A stretch of 54,823 nucleotides of DNA from Anoxybacillus thermarum (GCF_000836725.1 NZ_JXTH01000011.1:1-54823), one strand, 5' to 3'; counted from the stretch's first letter, positions 1 to 8,788 are shown. Notes: a model not told the origin generated them from the letters alone. Translations and numbers: made by a program.

Positions 1-147
1 AAGTCCAAGCGGGTTGAACAGGCCAAACGGAAGGCAGGACGGTTGTGGGCAGATGTGGTGCGTCAGAATCTACCGTGTCTGCAGCGGTCATCCGGGACGC
101 CGATCCATCAAGCGTTGTCGGCGCTTCGGGATTTTGGTTGGGTGTAA
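1..147 (+). CDS. C-terminal fragment of a probable transposase (cut by window start)
   Basis: An open frame enters from the left edge and ends at TAA 145-147, giving 48 residues rich in Lys, Arg, Leu and Trp and finishing in ALRDFGWV. Its codons are clearly more GC-rich than those of every following gene. It is followed by about 150 bases without coding signal and then by an acyl-CoA dehydrogenase that has lost its beginning. That arrangement is what the 3' end of an insertion sequence inside fadE would look like. I cannot assign an IS family from this fragment, and no terminal repeats can be judged because the left end lies outside the window. Calling it a transposase is inference from composition and position. 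Confidence 0.45.
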   Translation, partial: KSKRVEQAKRKAGRLWADVVRQNLPCLQRSSGTPIHQALSALRDFGWV

Positions 148-298
148 AAAAATGGAATACAATATCATCACTTCAAGATGAGGGATGAGAGTCCAAAAGC
201 GCTTACGATATCAATTCCTGAAAATGGTTCGCTAACTAGTGATTGACAACACCCGTAGTGAACCGAAAAAATGTTCTCCACAAAGTCTTGACTGACTC
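148..298. mobile_element. Probable right end of an insertion sequence (non-coding)
   Basis: This stretch separates the transposase-like stop codon from the point, near base 299, where fadE homology begins abruptly at the residues EEYGG. It has no ribosome binding site or convincing gene. I read it as the non-coding end of an insertion sequence that extends beyond the left window edge. A deletion or assembly join would look the same from here. Confidence 0.4.
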
Positions 299-1838
299 GG
301 AAGAATACGGCGGCTTGAGCTTAGATAAAATTAGCTCGGCATTAATTGCTGAAAAAATGGCTCGCGCTGGTGGTTTCTCGATTTCACACGGTGCGCACGT
401 CGGAATCGGTTCGCTTCCAATCGTCTTGTTCGGAACAGAAGAGCAAAAACAAAAATATTTACCAGCCCTTGCGACAGGAGAAAAAATTGCAGCTTATGCG
501 TTAACTGAGCCAGGTTCGGGTTCGGATGCGCTCGGTGCAAAAACGACAGCGAAATTAAATGCGGAAGGTACGCATTACATTTTAAATGGAGAAAAGCAGT
601 GGATTACAAACGCTGGATTTGCTGATGTGTTCGTTGTGTATGCAAAAGTAGACGGTGAACATTTTACAGCATTTATCGTTGAGCGCGACTTCCCAGGCGT
701 ATCGACAGGGGCGGAAGAGAAGAAAATGGGCATTAAAAGCTCATCGACGCGCACATTAATTTTACAAGATGCCCTCGTTCCGAAAGAAAATGTACTTGGC
801 GAAATTGGAAAAGGTCACGTCATTGCGTTTAACATTTTAAATATCGGTCGTTATAAACTCGGTGTTGGTGCTGTCGGTGGAGCAAAACGTGCGCTTGAAG
901 TGACGATTCAATATGCAAATCAACGTCAACAATTTAAAACGCCAATTTCGAAGTTTTCGTTAACACAAGAAAAATTAGCAACAATGGCATCGAAATTGTA
1001 TGCAGCTGAAAGTTCCGTTTATCGCACAGTCGGTTTATTTGAAGCGCGCATGGGACAACTAACAGATGAACAAGCAAAAGATGGAAAAGAAACAGCAAAA
1101 GCGATCGCTGAATATGCGATTGAATGTTCATTAAATAAAGTGTTTGCGACAGAAATGCTCGATTACATCGTAGATGAAGGCGTACAAATTCACGGTGGCT
1201 ATGGTTTCATGCAAGAATACGAAATTGAGCGCATGTACCGCGATTCGCGCATTAATCGTATTTTCGAAGGAACGAACGAAATTAACCGCCTCCTTGTGCC
1301 AGGTATGTATTTGCGCAAGGCGATGAAAGGCGAATTGCCACTTTTACAAAAAGCGCAACAACTGCAAGAAGAGTTAATGATGCTTATGCCTGAAGAAGTA
1401 GGCGATGGCGTGCTTGAACAAGAAAAATATCTTGTTCGCAACGCGAAAAAAATTGCTTTAATGATCGCAGGATTAGCGGCTCAAAAATTCGGTCCGAAAC
1501 TTGAAAAAGAACAAGAAGTGCTTGTAAATATTGCGGATATTGTTAGCAACGTGTATGCGATGGAGTCAGCACTATTGCGCACGGAAAAGGCAATTGCGCA
1601 ATCTGGAGTGGAGAAAAATAAACAAAAAGTATTGTATACACAAATTTTCTGCCAAGAGGCGTTTAACGAAATTGAAGCGCATGCGAAAGAAACGATCGTT
1701 GCTGTGGAACATGGTGACATGTTGCGCATGATGTTGTCTGCATTGCGGAAATTAACGCGTCATACGCCAATCAACGTCATTGCGAAAAAACGCGAAGCGG
1801 CAGTAGCGTTAATTGAAGCAGAACGATATGTTGTGTAA
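243..1838 (+). pseudogene. fadE: Acyl-CoA dehydrogenase FadE (YusJ), 5'-truncated
   Basis: The product is the FAD-dependent enzyme that introduces the first double bond in fatty acid beta-oxidation. The FAD/substrate motif YALTEPGSGSDA and the C-terminal EGTNEINR segment with the usual catalytic Glu are present, followed by the long extra C-terminal helical region of the roughly 594-residue FadE/YusJ type. Homology starts only at EEYGGLSLDKISS; about 80 N-terminal residues of the helical domain are missing. The first 19 residues of the open frame (from TTG 243) come from foreign DNA, and no ribosome binding site precedes that TTG. The remaining frame is intact to the stop. The gene order fadE-yusI-gcvH matches B. 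subtilis. I consider it inactivated, although a chimeric protein cannot be excluded. A terminator follows. Confidence 0.75.
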
Positions 1839-1845
1839 TAATGGA

Positions 1846-1880
1846 AGTACCAGACAAGTCGTCTGGTACTTTCGCTTTGT
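1846..1880 (+). terminator. Intrinsic terminator after fadE
   Basis: AGTACCAGAC and GTCTGGTACT form a perfect 10-bp stem around a 5-base loop, followed by a T-rich tract. Confidence 0.8.
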
Positions 1881-1910
1881 TATTGTACATAAGGATGATG
1901 AGGTGAGAAA

Positions 1911-2270
1911 ATGACGACATTTTATTGGTATCCAAAATGCGGCACATGTCGCAAGGCAAAAAAATGGTTAGATGATAACAACATTTCCGTACAAGCTGTA
2001 CATATTGTAGAACAGCCTCCATCAAAAGAGCAGTTGAGGACGTTATATGAAAAAAGTGGGCTTGATTTGAAAAAATTTTTTAATACAAGTGGCATGAAGT
2101 ATCGAGAACTTGGATTAAAAGACAAATTAAAGACGATGACAGAAGAAGAAATGTTACAGTTGTTGTCATCGGACGGCATGTTAATTAAGCGTCCAATCAT
2201 CACAAATGGAGAGCAAGTCATTGTCGGATTTGACGAACAAAAATATCATGAAATGTTTAAATTATCGTGA
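1911..2270 (+). CDS. yusI: ArsC/Spx-family protein YusI
   Basis: A 119-residue thioredoxin-fold protein of the arsenate reductase/Spx family. The N-terminus carries the redox motif CGTCRKA at residues 11-17, so a CxxC disulfide is possible. The C-terminal half has the family's IKRPII segment, in which the Arg corresponds to the conserved substrate or partner-contact residue. The start ATG 1911 has a GAGGTGAG ribosome binding site about 5 bases upstream. It lies between fadE and gcvH as in B. subtilis. The physiological role is not established; RNA polymerase binding, as in Spx, or a reductase activity are both possible. Confidence 0.85.
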   Translation: MTTFYWYPKCGTCRKAKKWLDDNNISVQAVHIVEQPPSKEQLRTLYEKSGLDLKKFFNTSGMKYRELGLKDKLKTMTEEEMLQLLSSDGMLIKRPIITNGEQVIVGFDEQKYHEMFKLS

Positions 2271-2326
2271 AATCATGTCAAAAATCGTGTATGATGAAAA
2301 GGAAAACAATGTTTGGAGGGACAACG

Positions 2327-2710
2327 ATGAGCATTCCAAAAGAGCTACGTTATTCACAAGAACATGAATGGGTGCGTGTCGAAGGGAATACGGTTCGCGT
2401 TGGTATTACAGATTTTGCCCAATCGGAACTCGGCGACATCGTATTCGTTGAATTGCCAGAAATCGGAGCACAACTGACAGCAAACGAGCCATTTGGTAGC
2501 GTTGAATCAGTAAAAACAGTATCTGAACTATATGCACCGATCAGCGGCAAAGTAGTAGCTGTGAATGAAGAATTAAACGACAACCCAGAGTACGTGAATG
2601 AATCACCGTATGACAAAGCATGGATGATCGTCATCGAGCCGAGCGATATGAGCGAAGTGGACAACTTACTAACTGCTGAACAATACGAACAAATGATTAA
2701 CCAAGACTAA
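2327..2710 (+). CDS. gcvH: Glycine cleavage system H protein
   Basis: GcvH is the lipoyl-carrying shuttle of the glycine cleavage complex and, in Bacillus, also the entry point for lipoyl groups passed to other 2-oxoacid dehydrogenases. The 127-residue length is normal. The lipoylation site is the Lys in [12 protein letters not shown], and the AFGSVES/NESPY core is well conserved. I chose ATG 2327, preceded by GGAGGG at 2315-2320; the open frame extends upstream to 2267 but that part is not conserved. LipA, which makes the lipoyl group, is encoded at 21.4 kb. A hairpin follows the stop codon. Confidence 0.95.
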   Translation: MSIPKELRYSQEHEWVRVEGNTVRVGITDFAQSELGDIVFVELPEIGAQLTANEPFGSVESVKTVSELYAPISGKVVAVNEELNDNPEYVNESPYDKAWMIVIEPSDMSEVDNLLTAEQYEQMINQD

Positions 2711-2718
2711 AAAACAAA

Positions 2719-2757
2719 TCGCAGGGCACCCTACAACACAGGGGTGTCTTTTTGTTG
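2719..2757 (+). terminator. Hairpin between gcvH and yusG
   Basis: GGGCACCCT and AGGGGTGTCT can pair imperfectly around a short A-rich loop and are followed by TTTTTG. The 3' arm also supplies the only ribosome-binding-like sequence (AGGGG) for yusG, so this hairpin may limit both transcription and translation of yusG. Confidence 0.5.
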
Positions 2758-2991
2758 AAACAAAAAACAATAGATATTACAAACGATGTTGTTGGGAAAT
2801 TAAATAAGCATGGAGGTTTTCATCTGTTTTATGACAACGAATGTGTTGGAGAATTTGTTCAGGAAACGAACGAGTTCAAGCTGAAAAGCGGATATGCGGA
2901 ACAACAAGGACGCATTTTGAAAACTGTGACAGTCACTGAATATCCGGATGCAAAATATGTGGATTGCGACACAGAAGGTGGTTGGTGTTAA
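2752..2991 (+). CDS. yusG: YusG family protein (DUF2553)
   Basis: A 79-residue small protein of unknown function. The central segment LKSGY and the C-terminal DAKYVDCDTEGGWC match the YusG/DUF2553 family as I remember it, and its place directly after gcvH is the same as in B. subtilis. No signal peptide or membrane segment is visible. The start is TTG 2752 or the adjacent TTG 2755; the AGGGG at 2740-2744 is the best ribosome binding site and is buried in the preceding hairpin. Confidence 0.75.
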   Translation: MLKQKTIDITNDVVGKLNKHGGFHLFYDNECVGEFVQETNEFKLKSGYAEQQGRILKTVTVTEYPDAKYVDCDTEGGWC

Positions 2992-3088
2992 GGACAGCGA
3001 CATCGCTGTCCTTTTCGATTTCATAAAAGGAGAAAAAGTGAACGACAACGAATATAATATACATAAATGAATGTGCAAGGTGATGACG

Positions 3089-3436
3089 ATGGCGATTATT
3101 GAGGTGGAAAAAGTAATTATTGTCGAGGGGCGGTCAGATAAAAAAAAGATCGAGAGCATTATTAGTGAGCCAGTAGAAATTATATGCACAAACGGAACGC
3201 TCGGTACCGCCAAACTTGATGAATTAATCGATGCTTTGTACGATAAGGATGTGTACATTTTAGTTGACTCCGACGAGGCGGGAGAAAAATTGAGGCGCCA
3301 ACTTCGCTGTGAGTTTCCGCAAGCTGAGCATTTATATATTGATAAAATGTATCGTGAAGTCGCAGCTGCTCCGAAACATCATATTGCGGTCGTATTATTA
3401 AGCGCAAATATCGATGTACACGCACAATATTTGTAG
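3089..3436 (+). CDS. yusF: Toprim domain protein YusF
   Basis: A 115-residue protein that is almost entirely a Toprim domain: the Glu of VIIVEGRSDK near the start and the DSDEAG motif near residue 62 are the metal-binding acidic residues shared with RNase M5, primases and topoisomerases. This suggests a nuclease or RNA-processing role, but the substrate is unknown. AAGGTG at 3077-3082 places the start at ATG 3089 with a 6-base spacer; earlier ATGs at 3071 and 3083 are less well placed. The neighbours yusG and yusE match the B. subtilis order. Confidence 0.8.
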   Translation: MAIIEVEKVIIVEGRSDKKKIESIISEPVEIICTNGTLGTAKLDELIDALYDKDVYILVDSDEAGEKLRRQLRCEFPQAEHLYIDKMYREVAAAPKHHIAVVLLSANIDVHAQYL

Positions 3437-3444
3437 AAAGTTGT

Positions 3445-3714
3445 GTGATGATTGTGAAGGTCGTTTATATGTACACGCCATTATGTGGCACGTGTCAAGT
3501 GGCAAGCCGTATGGTTGATGTGCTTGAACAGTTACTGCCAAATATTACGTTTGAACGTCAAGACTTAAATTATGTGCCTGACAAAGCGATCGAATGGCAT
3601 ATTGAAAGCGTTCCATGCTTACTTATTTTTAAGCACGGCAAACTCGTGAAAAAAATATACGCCTTCCATTCTGTTCCACATGTATATGAAACGTTGCGAA
3701 AGCTGGCCGAATAA
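3445..3714 (+). CDS. yusE: Thioredoxin-like protein YusE
   Basis: An 89-residue single-domain thioredoxin fold with a CGTC active-site motif at residues 14-17 and the expected cis-Pro segment ESVPCLLIF. It lacks a signal peptide, so it should act in the cytoplasm as a disulfide reductase or isomerase. The start is GTG 3445 or ATG 3448, only 8 bases after yusF, which suggests co-transcription. The physiological partner is unknown. Confidence 0.85.
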   Translation: MMIVKVVYMYTPLCGTCQVASRMVDVLEQLLPNITFERQDLNYVPDKAIEWHIESVPCLLIFKHGKLVKKIYAFHSVPHVYETLRKLAE

Positions 3715-3725
3715 GCCAGCTTTCG
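3697..3725 (+). terminator. Hairpin overlapping the yusE stop codon
   Basis: CGAAAGCTGGC and GCCAGCTTTCG form a perfect 11-bp stem with a 7-base loop that includes the yusE stop. The downstream tract is only weakly T-rich, so it may be a partial terminator or an mRNA-stabilising hairpin. Confidence 0.5.
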
Positions 3726-3762
3726 ACATATTTCTTGGGAAATTGACGAGGAAGGAAGACAT

Positions 3763-4143
3763 TTGTCGAGCAGTTATAGAAGGAACTCACCGTCTTCGTA
3801 TGGAAATAATGAATACGACAATACATGGGACGGGGGCGGTTGTATGAATATGTTAACACCAATTTTACCAAATGACGGTTTATATATTCAATTGCAATGG
3901 GAAAGCGGGCAAATTTTATTAAGCATATCAAAAGAAGGAATTCAACGCGTTGAAAAAGCGAGCGGAGATCGGATCATATCGATTCGTGGTTCGGCACAGG
4001 CCATTATGTCACTACTACAAGGATCGTTAAAACTTCAGCAACAACTTCGCTTAAACGAATTGTCCGTCACAGCATCGTTTCGCCACATTTTATTATTAGA
4101 GTCAGTTTTCTTTCTTGCTAAACCGTACGATCTTGTTCATTGA
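3763..4143 (+). CDS. yusD: YusD-like conserved protein
   Basis: Position after yusE suggests this is the YusD counterpart. From residue 28 (MNMLTPILPNDGLY) the sequence resembles a small SCP2/sterol-carrier-like fold: hydrophobic strands, then ISIRGSAQAIMSLLQG and a C-terminal LLLESVFFLAK helix. The first 27 residues are polar, Ser/Asn/Tyr-rich and look disordered. TTG 3763 has AGGAAGG 7 bases upstream; ATG 3844 is an alternative start that would drop the disordered part. No function is known. Confidence 0.65.
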   Translation: MSSSYRRNSPSSYGNNEYDNTWDGGGCMNMLTPILPNDGLYIQLQWESGQILLSISKEGIQRVEKASGDRIISIRGSAQAIMSLLQGSLKLQQQLRLNELSVTASFRHILLLESVFFLAKPYDLVH

Positions 4144-4204
4144 CGAGCGGTTTTTATCGTGTTAAAATTCAAAATATTCAACAATTATTCGTTCAGGGGG
4201 AGAA

Positions 4205-5500
4205 ATGATGAAATTTGAAACGATTGCTGTGCACGGGGGACTGCAAACCGATCCGGTAATGAAAGCGCGTGCGGTACCGATTTATCAGTCAAATGCGTAT
4301 TTGTTTGATAGCACAGAGCATGCGGCAAACTTATTTGCATTAAAAGAAGCGGGATACATTTACACGCGCATTCATAATCCGACGGTGACTGTATTTGAAG
4401 AACGAGTAGCAAAGCTTGAAGGTGGTATAGGGGCTTTAGCAGTGGCGAGCGGCATGGCGGCGATTACGATGGCCATTTTAAACGTCGCTCAAGCTGGGGA
4501 TGATATTGTGTCTGCTTCTACGCTGTATGGAGGGACGTACAATTTGTTTGCGAATACGTTGCCGAAATACGGCATTACAACTCATTTTGTCGATCCATCT
4601 GACCCAGAAAATTTCCGCGCTGCGATCACACCGAAAACGAAAGCTATTTTTGCGGAGACGGTCGGCAATCCGAGTTTGCATGTGTTAGATATTGAAGCAG
4701 TTGCAAACATTGCTCACGAAGCAGGTGTCCCGCTCATTATCGATAATACGTTTGCGACGCCGTATCTTTGCCGACCGATTGAACATGGAGCAGACATTGT
4801 CGTTCATTCTGCGACGAAATGGTTGCTTGGCAACGGGACGACGCTAGGGGGCATCATTGTCGACGGTGGAAAATTTGACTGGAACTCGCCAAAGTTTCCA
4901 GCTTTTACGACACCAGATCCGAGCTATCATAACCTCATCTATGCAGACATCGGAGGAGCAGCGTATATTGTGAAAGCACGTGTGCAGTTGTTACGTGATT
5001 TAGGACCAGCCATTAGCCCGTTCAACGCCTTTCAATTTAATTTAGGTCTTGAAACGTTGCACGTGCGCATGAAAGAACATATTGAAAACACAAGAAAAAT
5101 TGTTGCATATTTAGATAATCATCCAGCTGTCCGTTGGGTGTTGTATCCTGAACATGACAACCATCCAGCGAAAGAGCTAGCGAAAAAATATATGCCGAAA
5201 GGGGCAGGAGCAGTCGTCGTTTTTGGCATTCAAGGCGGAAGGGAAGCAGGAGCTGCACTTATTAACAATGTGAAGCTTTGGTCACATGTGGCAAACGTTG
5301 GCGATGCAAAAAGTTTAATTATTCATCCGGCAAGCACAACGCATCAACAACTAAGCGCAGAAGATTTGAAAGCATCTGGTGTAACAGAAGATATGATTCG
5401 TTTATCGGTCGGCATTGAAAATGTGGATGATTTAATCGAAGACTTAGAACAAGCGATCGAAGCGGCAACAGGTGTACGGTCGATGTATTCGGAAGTGTAG
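4205..5500 (+). CDS. metY: O-acetylhomoserine sulfhydrylase (MetY type)
   Basis: A PLP enzyme that makes homocysteine or methionine precursors from O-acetylhomoserine and sulfide. At 431 residues it has the length of MetY, longer than cystathionine gamma-synthase (about 380). Visible family features are YTRIHNPT near residue 53, [19 protein letters not shown] and the PLP lysine in [11 protein letters not shown] near residue 210. The start ATG 4205 (or ATG 4208) follows AGGGGGAGAA. It replaces the metI-metC arrangement and sits just upstream of the methionine transporter; no S-box lies in its own 60-base upstream gap, so it is not visibly under the riboswitch found downstream. Confidence 0.9.
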   Translation: MMKFETIAVHGGLQTDPVMKARAVPIYQSNAYLFDSTEHAANLFALKEAGYIYTRIHNPTVTVFEERVAKLEGGIGALAVASGMAAITMAILNVAQAGDDIVSASTLYGGTYNLFANTLPKYGITTHFVDPSDPENFRAAITPKTKAIFAETVGNPSLHVLDIEAVANIAHEAGVPLIIDNTFATPYLCRPIEHGADIVVHSATKWLLGNGTTLGGIIVDGGKFDWNSPKFPAFTTPDPSYHNLIYADIGGAAYIVKARVQLLRDLGPAISPFNAFQFNLGLETLHVRMKEHIENTRKIVAYLDNHPAVRWVLYPEHDNHPAKELAKKYMPKGAGAVVVFGIQGGREAGAALINNVKLWSHVANVGDAKSLIIHPASTTHQQLSAEDLKASGVTEDMIRLSVGIENVDDLIEDLEQAIEAATGVRSMYSEV

Positions 5501-5535
5501 CGTGTTAGCTTTATATAGCTAGCACGTTTGTTTAT
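5501..5535 (+). terminator. Intrinsic terminator after metY
   Basis: CGTGTTAGCT and AGCTAGCACG pair over 10 bp (one G-U) around TTATAT, followed by TTTGTTTATTT. Confidence 0.75.
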
Positions 5536-5565
5536 TTATACCGAAAAATTTTTTATTATTTTTCG

Positions 5566-5595
5566 TTGACATCGTCCTTCTTTCGATGATATACT
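5566..5595 (+). promoter_or_regulatory. Sigma-A promoter for the metNPQ leader
   Basis: TTGACA at 5566-5571 and TATACT at 5590-5595 are separated by 18 bases. Transcription should begin near 5602, about 60 bases before the riboswitch aptamer. Confidence 0.75.
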
Positions 5596-5662
5596 CACAT
5601 TCGTAGTTCAACATCATTCTTGAATACATTAAAACGTTAACTGAATAAAGCGTTTAAAAGCG

Positions 5663-5819
5663 CTCTTATCAAGAGAGGTGGAGGGATGTGCCCGATGAAA
5701 CCCGGCAACCGTCAGCGCTGCTGAAATGGTGCCAATTCACACAAAGCGTTTGCTTTGAGAGATAAGAGACAGAATGGATAATAACGCCTTTCTGTTCTCT
5801 TGAGCAGAAAGGCTTTTTT
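5663..5819 (+). promoter_or_regulatory. SAM-I (S-box) riboswitch with terminator, controlling metNPQ
   Basis: P1 is the perfect 8-bp helix CTCTTATC (5663-5670) with GATAAGAG (5761-5768). Between them lie the conserved S-box elements AGAGGTGGAGGGA, GATGAAACC and GGCAACC. The terminator is GCCTTTCTG (5786-5794) with CAGAAAGGC (5805-5813) followed by six T residues. An antiterminator is readable: AAGAGACAGAA (5764-5774) can pair with TTCTGTTCTCTT (5790-5801) with one bulged T, so it competes with both P1 and the terminator. By family behaviour, SAM binding stabilises P1 and stops transcription before metN. Confidence 0.95.
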
Positions 5820-5842
5820 CATGGAAGGAAGGTGACAGCGAC

Positions 5843-6871
5843 GTGATTACTTTATCAAACGTAACGAAAGTATACAGAGCGGCAAGCGGACATGTGACTG
5901 CGGTCGATCATGTAAACTTGCATATTGCAGAAGGAGAAATTTTCGGCATCATCGGTTATAGCGGAGCGGGGAAAAGTTCGCTCATTCGATTGTTAAATGG
6001 ATTAGAAAAGCCGACAAGCGGTGAAGTCATTGTCGATGGGAAAAATATGGAGAAAATTAGTGGGAAACAATTACGACAAGCACGTCAGCAAATCGGTATG
6101 ATTTTCCAACATTTCAACTTACTTTGGTCGCGAACGGTGCGTGAAAATATTGCTTTCCCATTAGAAATTGCGGGTGTGCCGAAAGAGGAACGGATGCAGC
6201 GCGTCGATGAGCTCATTCAACTTGTCGGCTTGCAAGGAAGAGAAAATGCATACCCGTCGCAATTGAGCGGAGGGCAAAAACAGCGCGTCGGCATTGCGCG
6301 TGCGTTAGCGAACAATCCAAAAGTGTTGTTATGTGATGAAGCGACGTCAGCGCTTGACCCACAAACGACAGACTCTATTTTAGATTTGCTCGTCGATATT
6401 AATAAACGTCTCGGTTTAACGATCGTGTTAATTACACACGAAATGCATGTCATTCGTAAAATTTGCGATCGTGTAGCGGTCATGGAAAACGGAAAAATTG
6501 TTGAAATGGGCGAAGTGCTTCATGTATTCCGTAAGCCTGAGCAACCGATTACGAAACGATTTGTTCAACAAGTGACGGAGCCGGAAGAAACGAAAGAAGC
6601 AATGTTGCATCTTCTTGAACGATATCCGAACGGTCAAGTTGTCCAGCTTACATTCGTTGGCGAAGCGGCTGAGCAACCGCTCATTACACAGCTTATTCGC
6701 CAATTTAATCTAAATGTGAATATTTTGCAAGGAAAAATTTCGCAAACGCATCACGGTTCATATGGGGTGCTGTTCATTCATTTAGACGGTGCGAATGAAG
6801 AAATTGAGCGAGCGCTCGCTTTTATTCGCCAGCAAGAAGTTGAAGTGGAGGTGTTGGCGAATGTGGAATGA
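5843..6871 (+). CDS. metN: Methionine ABC transporter ATP-binding protein MetN
   Basis: The 342-residue ATPase that powers methionine import. Walker A is GYSGAGKSS near residue 38, the signature motif is LSGGQKQR, and Walker B is VLLCDEATSALD. After the nucleotide-binding domain comes the roughly 90-residue C-terminal NIL domain that in MetN binds methionine and mediates transinhibition. GTG 5843 is preceded by AAGGAAGGTGA. It is the first gene behind the SAM-I riboswitch and overlaps the permease gene by 11 bases, indicating one operon with metP and metQ. Confidence 0.95.
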   Translation: MITLSNVTKVYRAASGHVTAVDHVNLHIAEGEIFGIIGYSGAGKSSLIRLLNGLEKPTSGEVIVDGKNMEKISGKQLRQARQQIGMIFQHFNLLWSRTVRENIAFPLEIAGVPKEERMQRVDELIQLVGLQGRENAYPSQLSGGQKQRVGIARALANNPKVLLCDEATSALDPQTTDSILDLLVDINKRLGLTIVLITHEMHVIRKICDRVAVMENGKIVEMGEVLHVFRKPEQPITKRFVQQVTEPEETKEAMLHLLERYPNGQVVQLTFVGEAAEQPLITQLIRQFNLNVNILQGKISQTHHGSYGVLFIHLDGANEEIERALAFIRQQEVEVEVLANVE

Positions 6872-7529
6872 ACTATTTCCGAACGTTGTTTGGGATAAAA
6901 TATGGGCGGCGACGATGGAAACATTGTATATGACCGCGGTTTCTGTTGTAGCAACGTTTGTACTTGGCATTTTACTTGGTCTATTGCTGTTTTTAACGTC
7001 TAAGGGAAACATATGGGAAAATCGTCTCGTTAACGGTGCCATTGCTTCGTTCGTCAACATTTTCCGCTCGATTCCGTTTATTATTTTAATTATTTTGCTT
7101 ATTCCGTTTACAAAACTTGTCGTCGGCACGATTCTTGGAGCAAACGCTGCGTTGCCAGCACTCATTATCGGTGCCGCACCGTTTTATGCGCGCATGGTAG
7201 AAATTGCGCTTCGTGAAATTGATAAAGGCGTCATTGAAGCAGCAAAAGCGATGGGGGCGACGACATCGACAATTATTTGGAAAGTGCTCCTCCCAGAAGC
7301 GCTTCCTGCACTCGTATCTGGAATTACAGTCACAGCGATTGCGCTCGTTGGATATACAGCGATGGCAGGAGTTGTTGGTGCTGGAGGGCTTGGAAATTTA
7401 GCGTATTTAGAAGGGTTCCAACGCAACAATAACGATGTGACGTTTGTTGCAACTGTGCTCATTTTAGTCATTGTCTTTATTATTCAGTTTATTGGTGACT
7501 TTGTCACTTCTAAAATAGATAAACGATAA
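6861..7529 (+). CDS. metP: Methionine ABC transporter permease MetP (MetI)
   Basis: A 222-residue integral membrane permease with five predicted membrane segments. The EAA-type coupling loop reads EAAKAMGATTSTIIWKVLLPEALP near residues 129-152. The open frame extends upstream, but ATG 6861 has GGAGGTG at 6847-6853 and fits the family N-terminus MWNELFPNVVWDKIW. It overlaps the end of metN, so the two are translationally coupled. Known partner proteins are MetN and the lipoprotein MetQ. Confidence 0.95.
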   Translation: MWNELFPNVVWDKIWAATMETLYMTAVSVVATFVLGILLGLLLFLTSKGNIWENRLVNGAIASFVNIFRSIPFIILIILLIPFTKLVVGTILGANAALPALIIGAAPFYARMVEIALREIDKGVIEAAKAMGATTSTIIWKVLLPEALPALVSGITVTAIALVGYTAMAGVVGAGGLGNLAYLEGFQRNNNDVTFVATVLILVIVFIIQFIGDFVTSKIDKR

Positions 7530-7546
7530 AAAGGAGGAAGAAACAA

Positions 7547-8371
7547 ATGAAGAAATGGTTTTCTCTACTTGTTGCTGCAATTGTTGTTTTAGCGCTTGCT
7601 GCTTGCGGAAAAAGCGAAAGTGCAGAAGAAAAAACAAATAAGCTTGTCGTTGGTGCATCAAACGTGCCACATGCGGAAATTTTAGAGCAAGCAAAACCGA
7701 TTTTAAAAGAAAAAGGGATTGAATTAGAAATCGTGACGTTCCAAGACTACGTGTTACCAAATAAAGCGTTAGCGGATAAAGAGTTAGATGCAAACTATTT
7801 CCAACACATTCCTTACTTAGAAGCACAAATGAAAGAACATGGTTATGATTTTGTTAATGCTGGCGGTATTCATATTGAACCAATTGGCGTATACTCTAAA
7901 AAATATAAAAGCCTTGAAGAACTACCAAACGGGGCAAAAATTATTATGAGTAACTCTGTTGCAGACCACGGTCGCATTTTATCAATGCTTGAAGAAAAAG
8001 GTTTAATTAAATTAAAAGATGGTGTTGATAAAACGAAAGCGACAGTTGATGATATCGTTGAGAATCCGAAAAATTTAGTGTTTGAAGCAGATGTCGAAGC
8101 AGGTTTACTTCCTCAAGTATATAAAAATGACGAGGGAGATGCGGTATTAATTAACGCCAACTATGCGTTAGATGCTGGCTTAGATCCAGCTAAAGATCCA
8201 ATTGCGGTAGAGTCTCCGGAAAACAACCCTTATGTGAACATTATTGCAGTTCGTAAAGGTGACGAAACACGTAAAGAAATTCAAACGCTTGTTGAAGTGT
8301 TGCAATCCAAAGAAATTCAAGACTTCATTTTAGAAAAGTATAACGGTGCTGTCATTCCAGCGACAAAATAA
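7547..8371 (+). CDS. metQ: Methionine-binding lipoprotein MetQ
   Basis: The 274-residue substrate-binding lipoprotein of the methionine importer (NlpA family). The N-terminus is a lipoprotein signal peptide ending in the lipobox LAAC with Cys at residue 20. The mature part contains the family's ANYFQHIPYLE and VNIIAVRKGDE segments. AAGGAGG lies 9 bases before the ATG. It is 17 bases after metP in the SAM-controlled operon, and a terminator follows directly. Confidence 0.95.
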   Translation: MKKWFSLLVAAIVVLALAACGKSESAEEKTNKLVVGASNVPHAEILEQAKPILKEKGIELEIVTFQDYVLPNKALADKELDANYFQHIPYLEAQMKEHGYDFVNAGGIHIEPIGVYSKKYKSLEELPNGAKIIMSNSVADHGRILSMLEEKGLIKLKDGVDKTKATVDDIVENPKNLVFEADVEAGLLPQVYKNDEGDAVLINANYALDAGLDPAKDPIAVESPENNPYVNIIAVRKGDETRKEIQTLVEVLQSKEIQDFILEKYNGAVIPATK

Positions 8372-8402
8372 GGATGTCCATTCGGGCATCCTTTTTATAT
8401 TT
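8372..8402 (+). terminator. Intrinsic terminator of the metNPQ operon
   Basis: GGATGTCC and GGGCATCC form a stem around ATTC (one G-U pair), followed by TTTTTATATTTTT. Confidence 0.85.
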
Positions 8403-8443
8403 TTCGGAAAACGACGCATGATAAAAAGGAAGGAGGAGTGTAT

Positions 8444-8788
8444 ATGTCGATGGAACAGTTTTTGCACGAATATAAAAAAGGATTAGGAACATTTACGCAA
8501 CAAATGCCTAGTGTTGGACGAGCATTTAACGCATTTACAGAAGCTTGTTTTTCGGAAGGGGCTTTATCAAAAAAAGAAAAACAACTGATCGCGTTAGGAA
8601 TTAGCGTTGCCAAACAAGATGAATATTGCACCATTTATCATACGAAAGGATGCATCGATGAAGGGGCGACAGAAGAACAAATATTTGAAGCATGTGCGGT
8701 CGCAGCCGCTTTAGCTGGCGGGGCGACGATGAGCCAAGCGGTTACGCTCGTTCGCCAATGTATCGATGAATTCACTCGCATGCACTAA
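8444..8788 (+). CDS. yurZ: Carboxymuconolactone decarboxylase/AhpD-like protein YurZ
   Basis: A 114-residue CMD/AhpD-fold protein. The motif [11 protein letters not shown], with a CxxxH arrangement, resembles the AhpD redox site but has Cys-to-His spacing rather than a CxxC pair. ATG 8444 is 7 bases after GGAGG; GTG 8438 is too close to it. YurZ occupies the same place between metQ and sufC in B. subtilis. Its reaction is unknown; a peroxidase-type or redox role is possible from the fold only. Confidence 0.8.
   Translation: MSMEQFLHEYKKGLGTFTQQMPSVGRAFNAFTEACFSEGALSKKEKQLIALGISVAKQDEYCTIYHTKGCIDEGATEEQIFEACAVAAALAGGATMSQAVTLVRQCIDEFTRMH

Noticed and set aside
2800-3258. 152-codon open frame on the minus strand
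   Set aside because: It is antisense to yusG and yusF, has no ribosome binding site and gives a Ser/Ile/Leu-rich translation typical of a shadow frame.
4144-4204. S-box leader for metY
   Set aside because: The gap is only 61 bases, too short for an aptamer, and none of the S-box elements occurs there.
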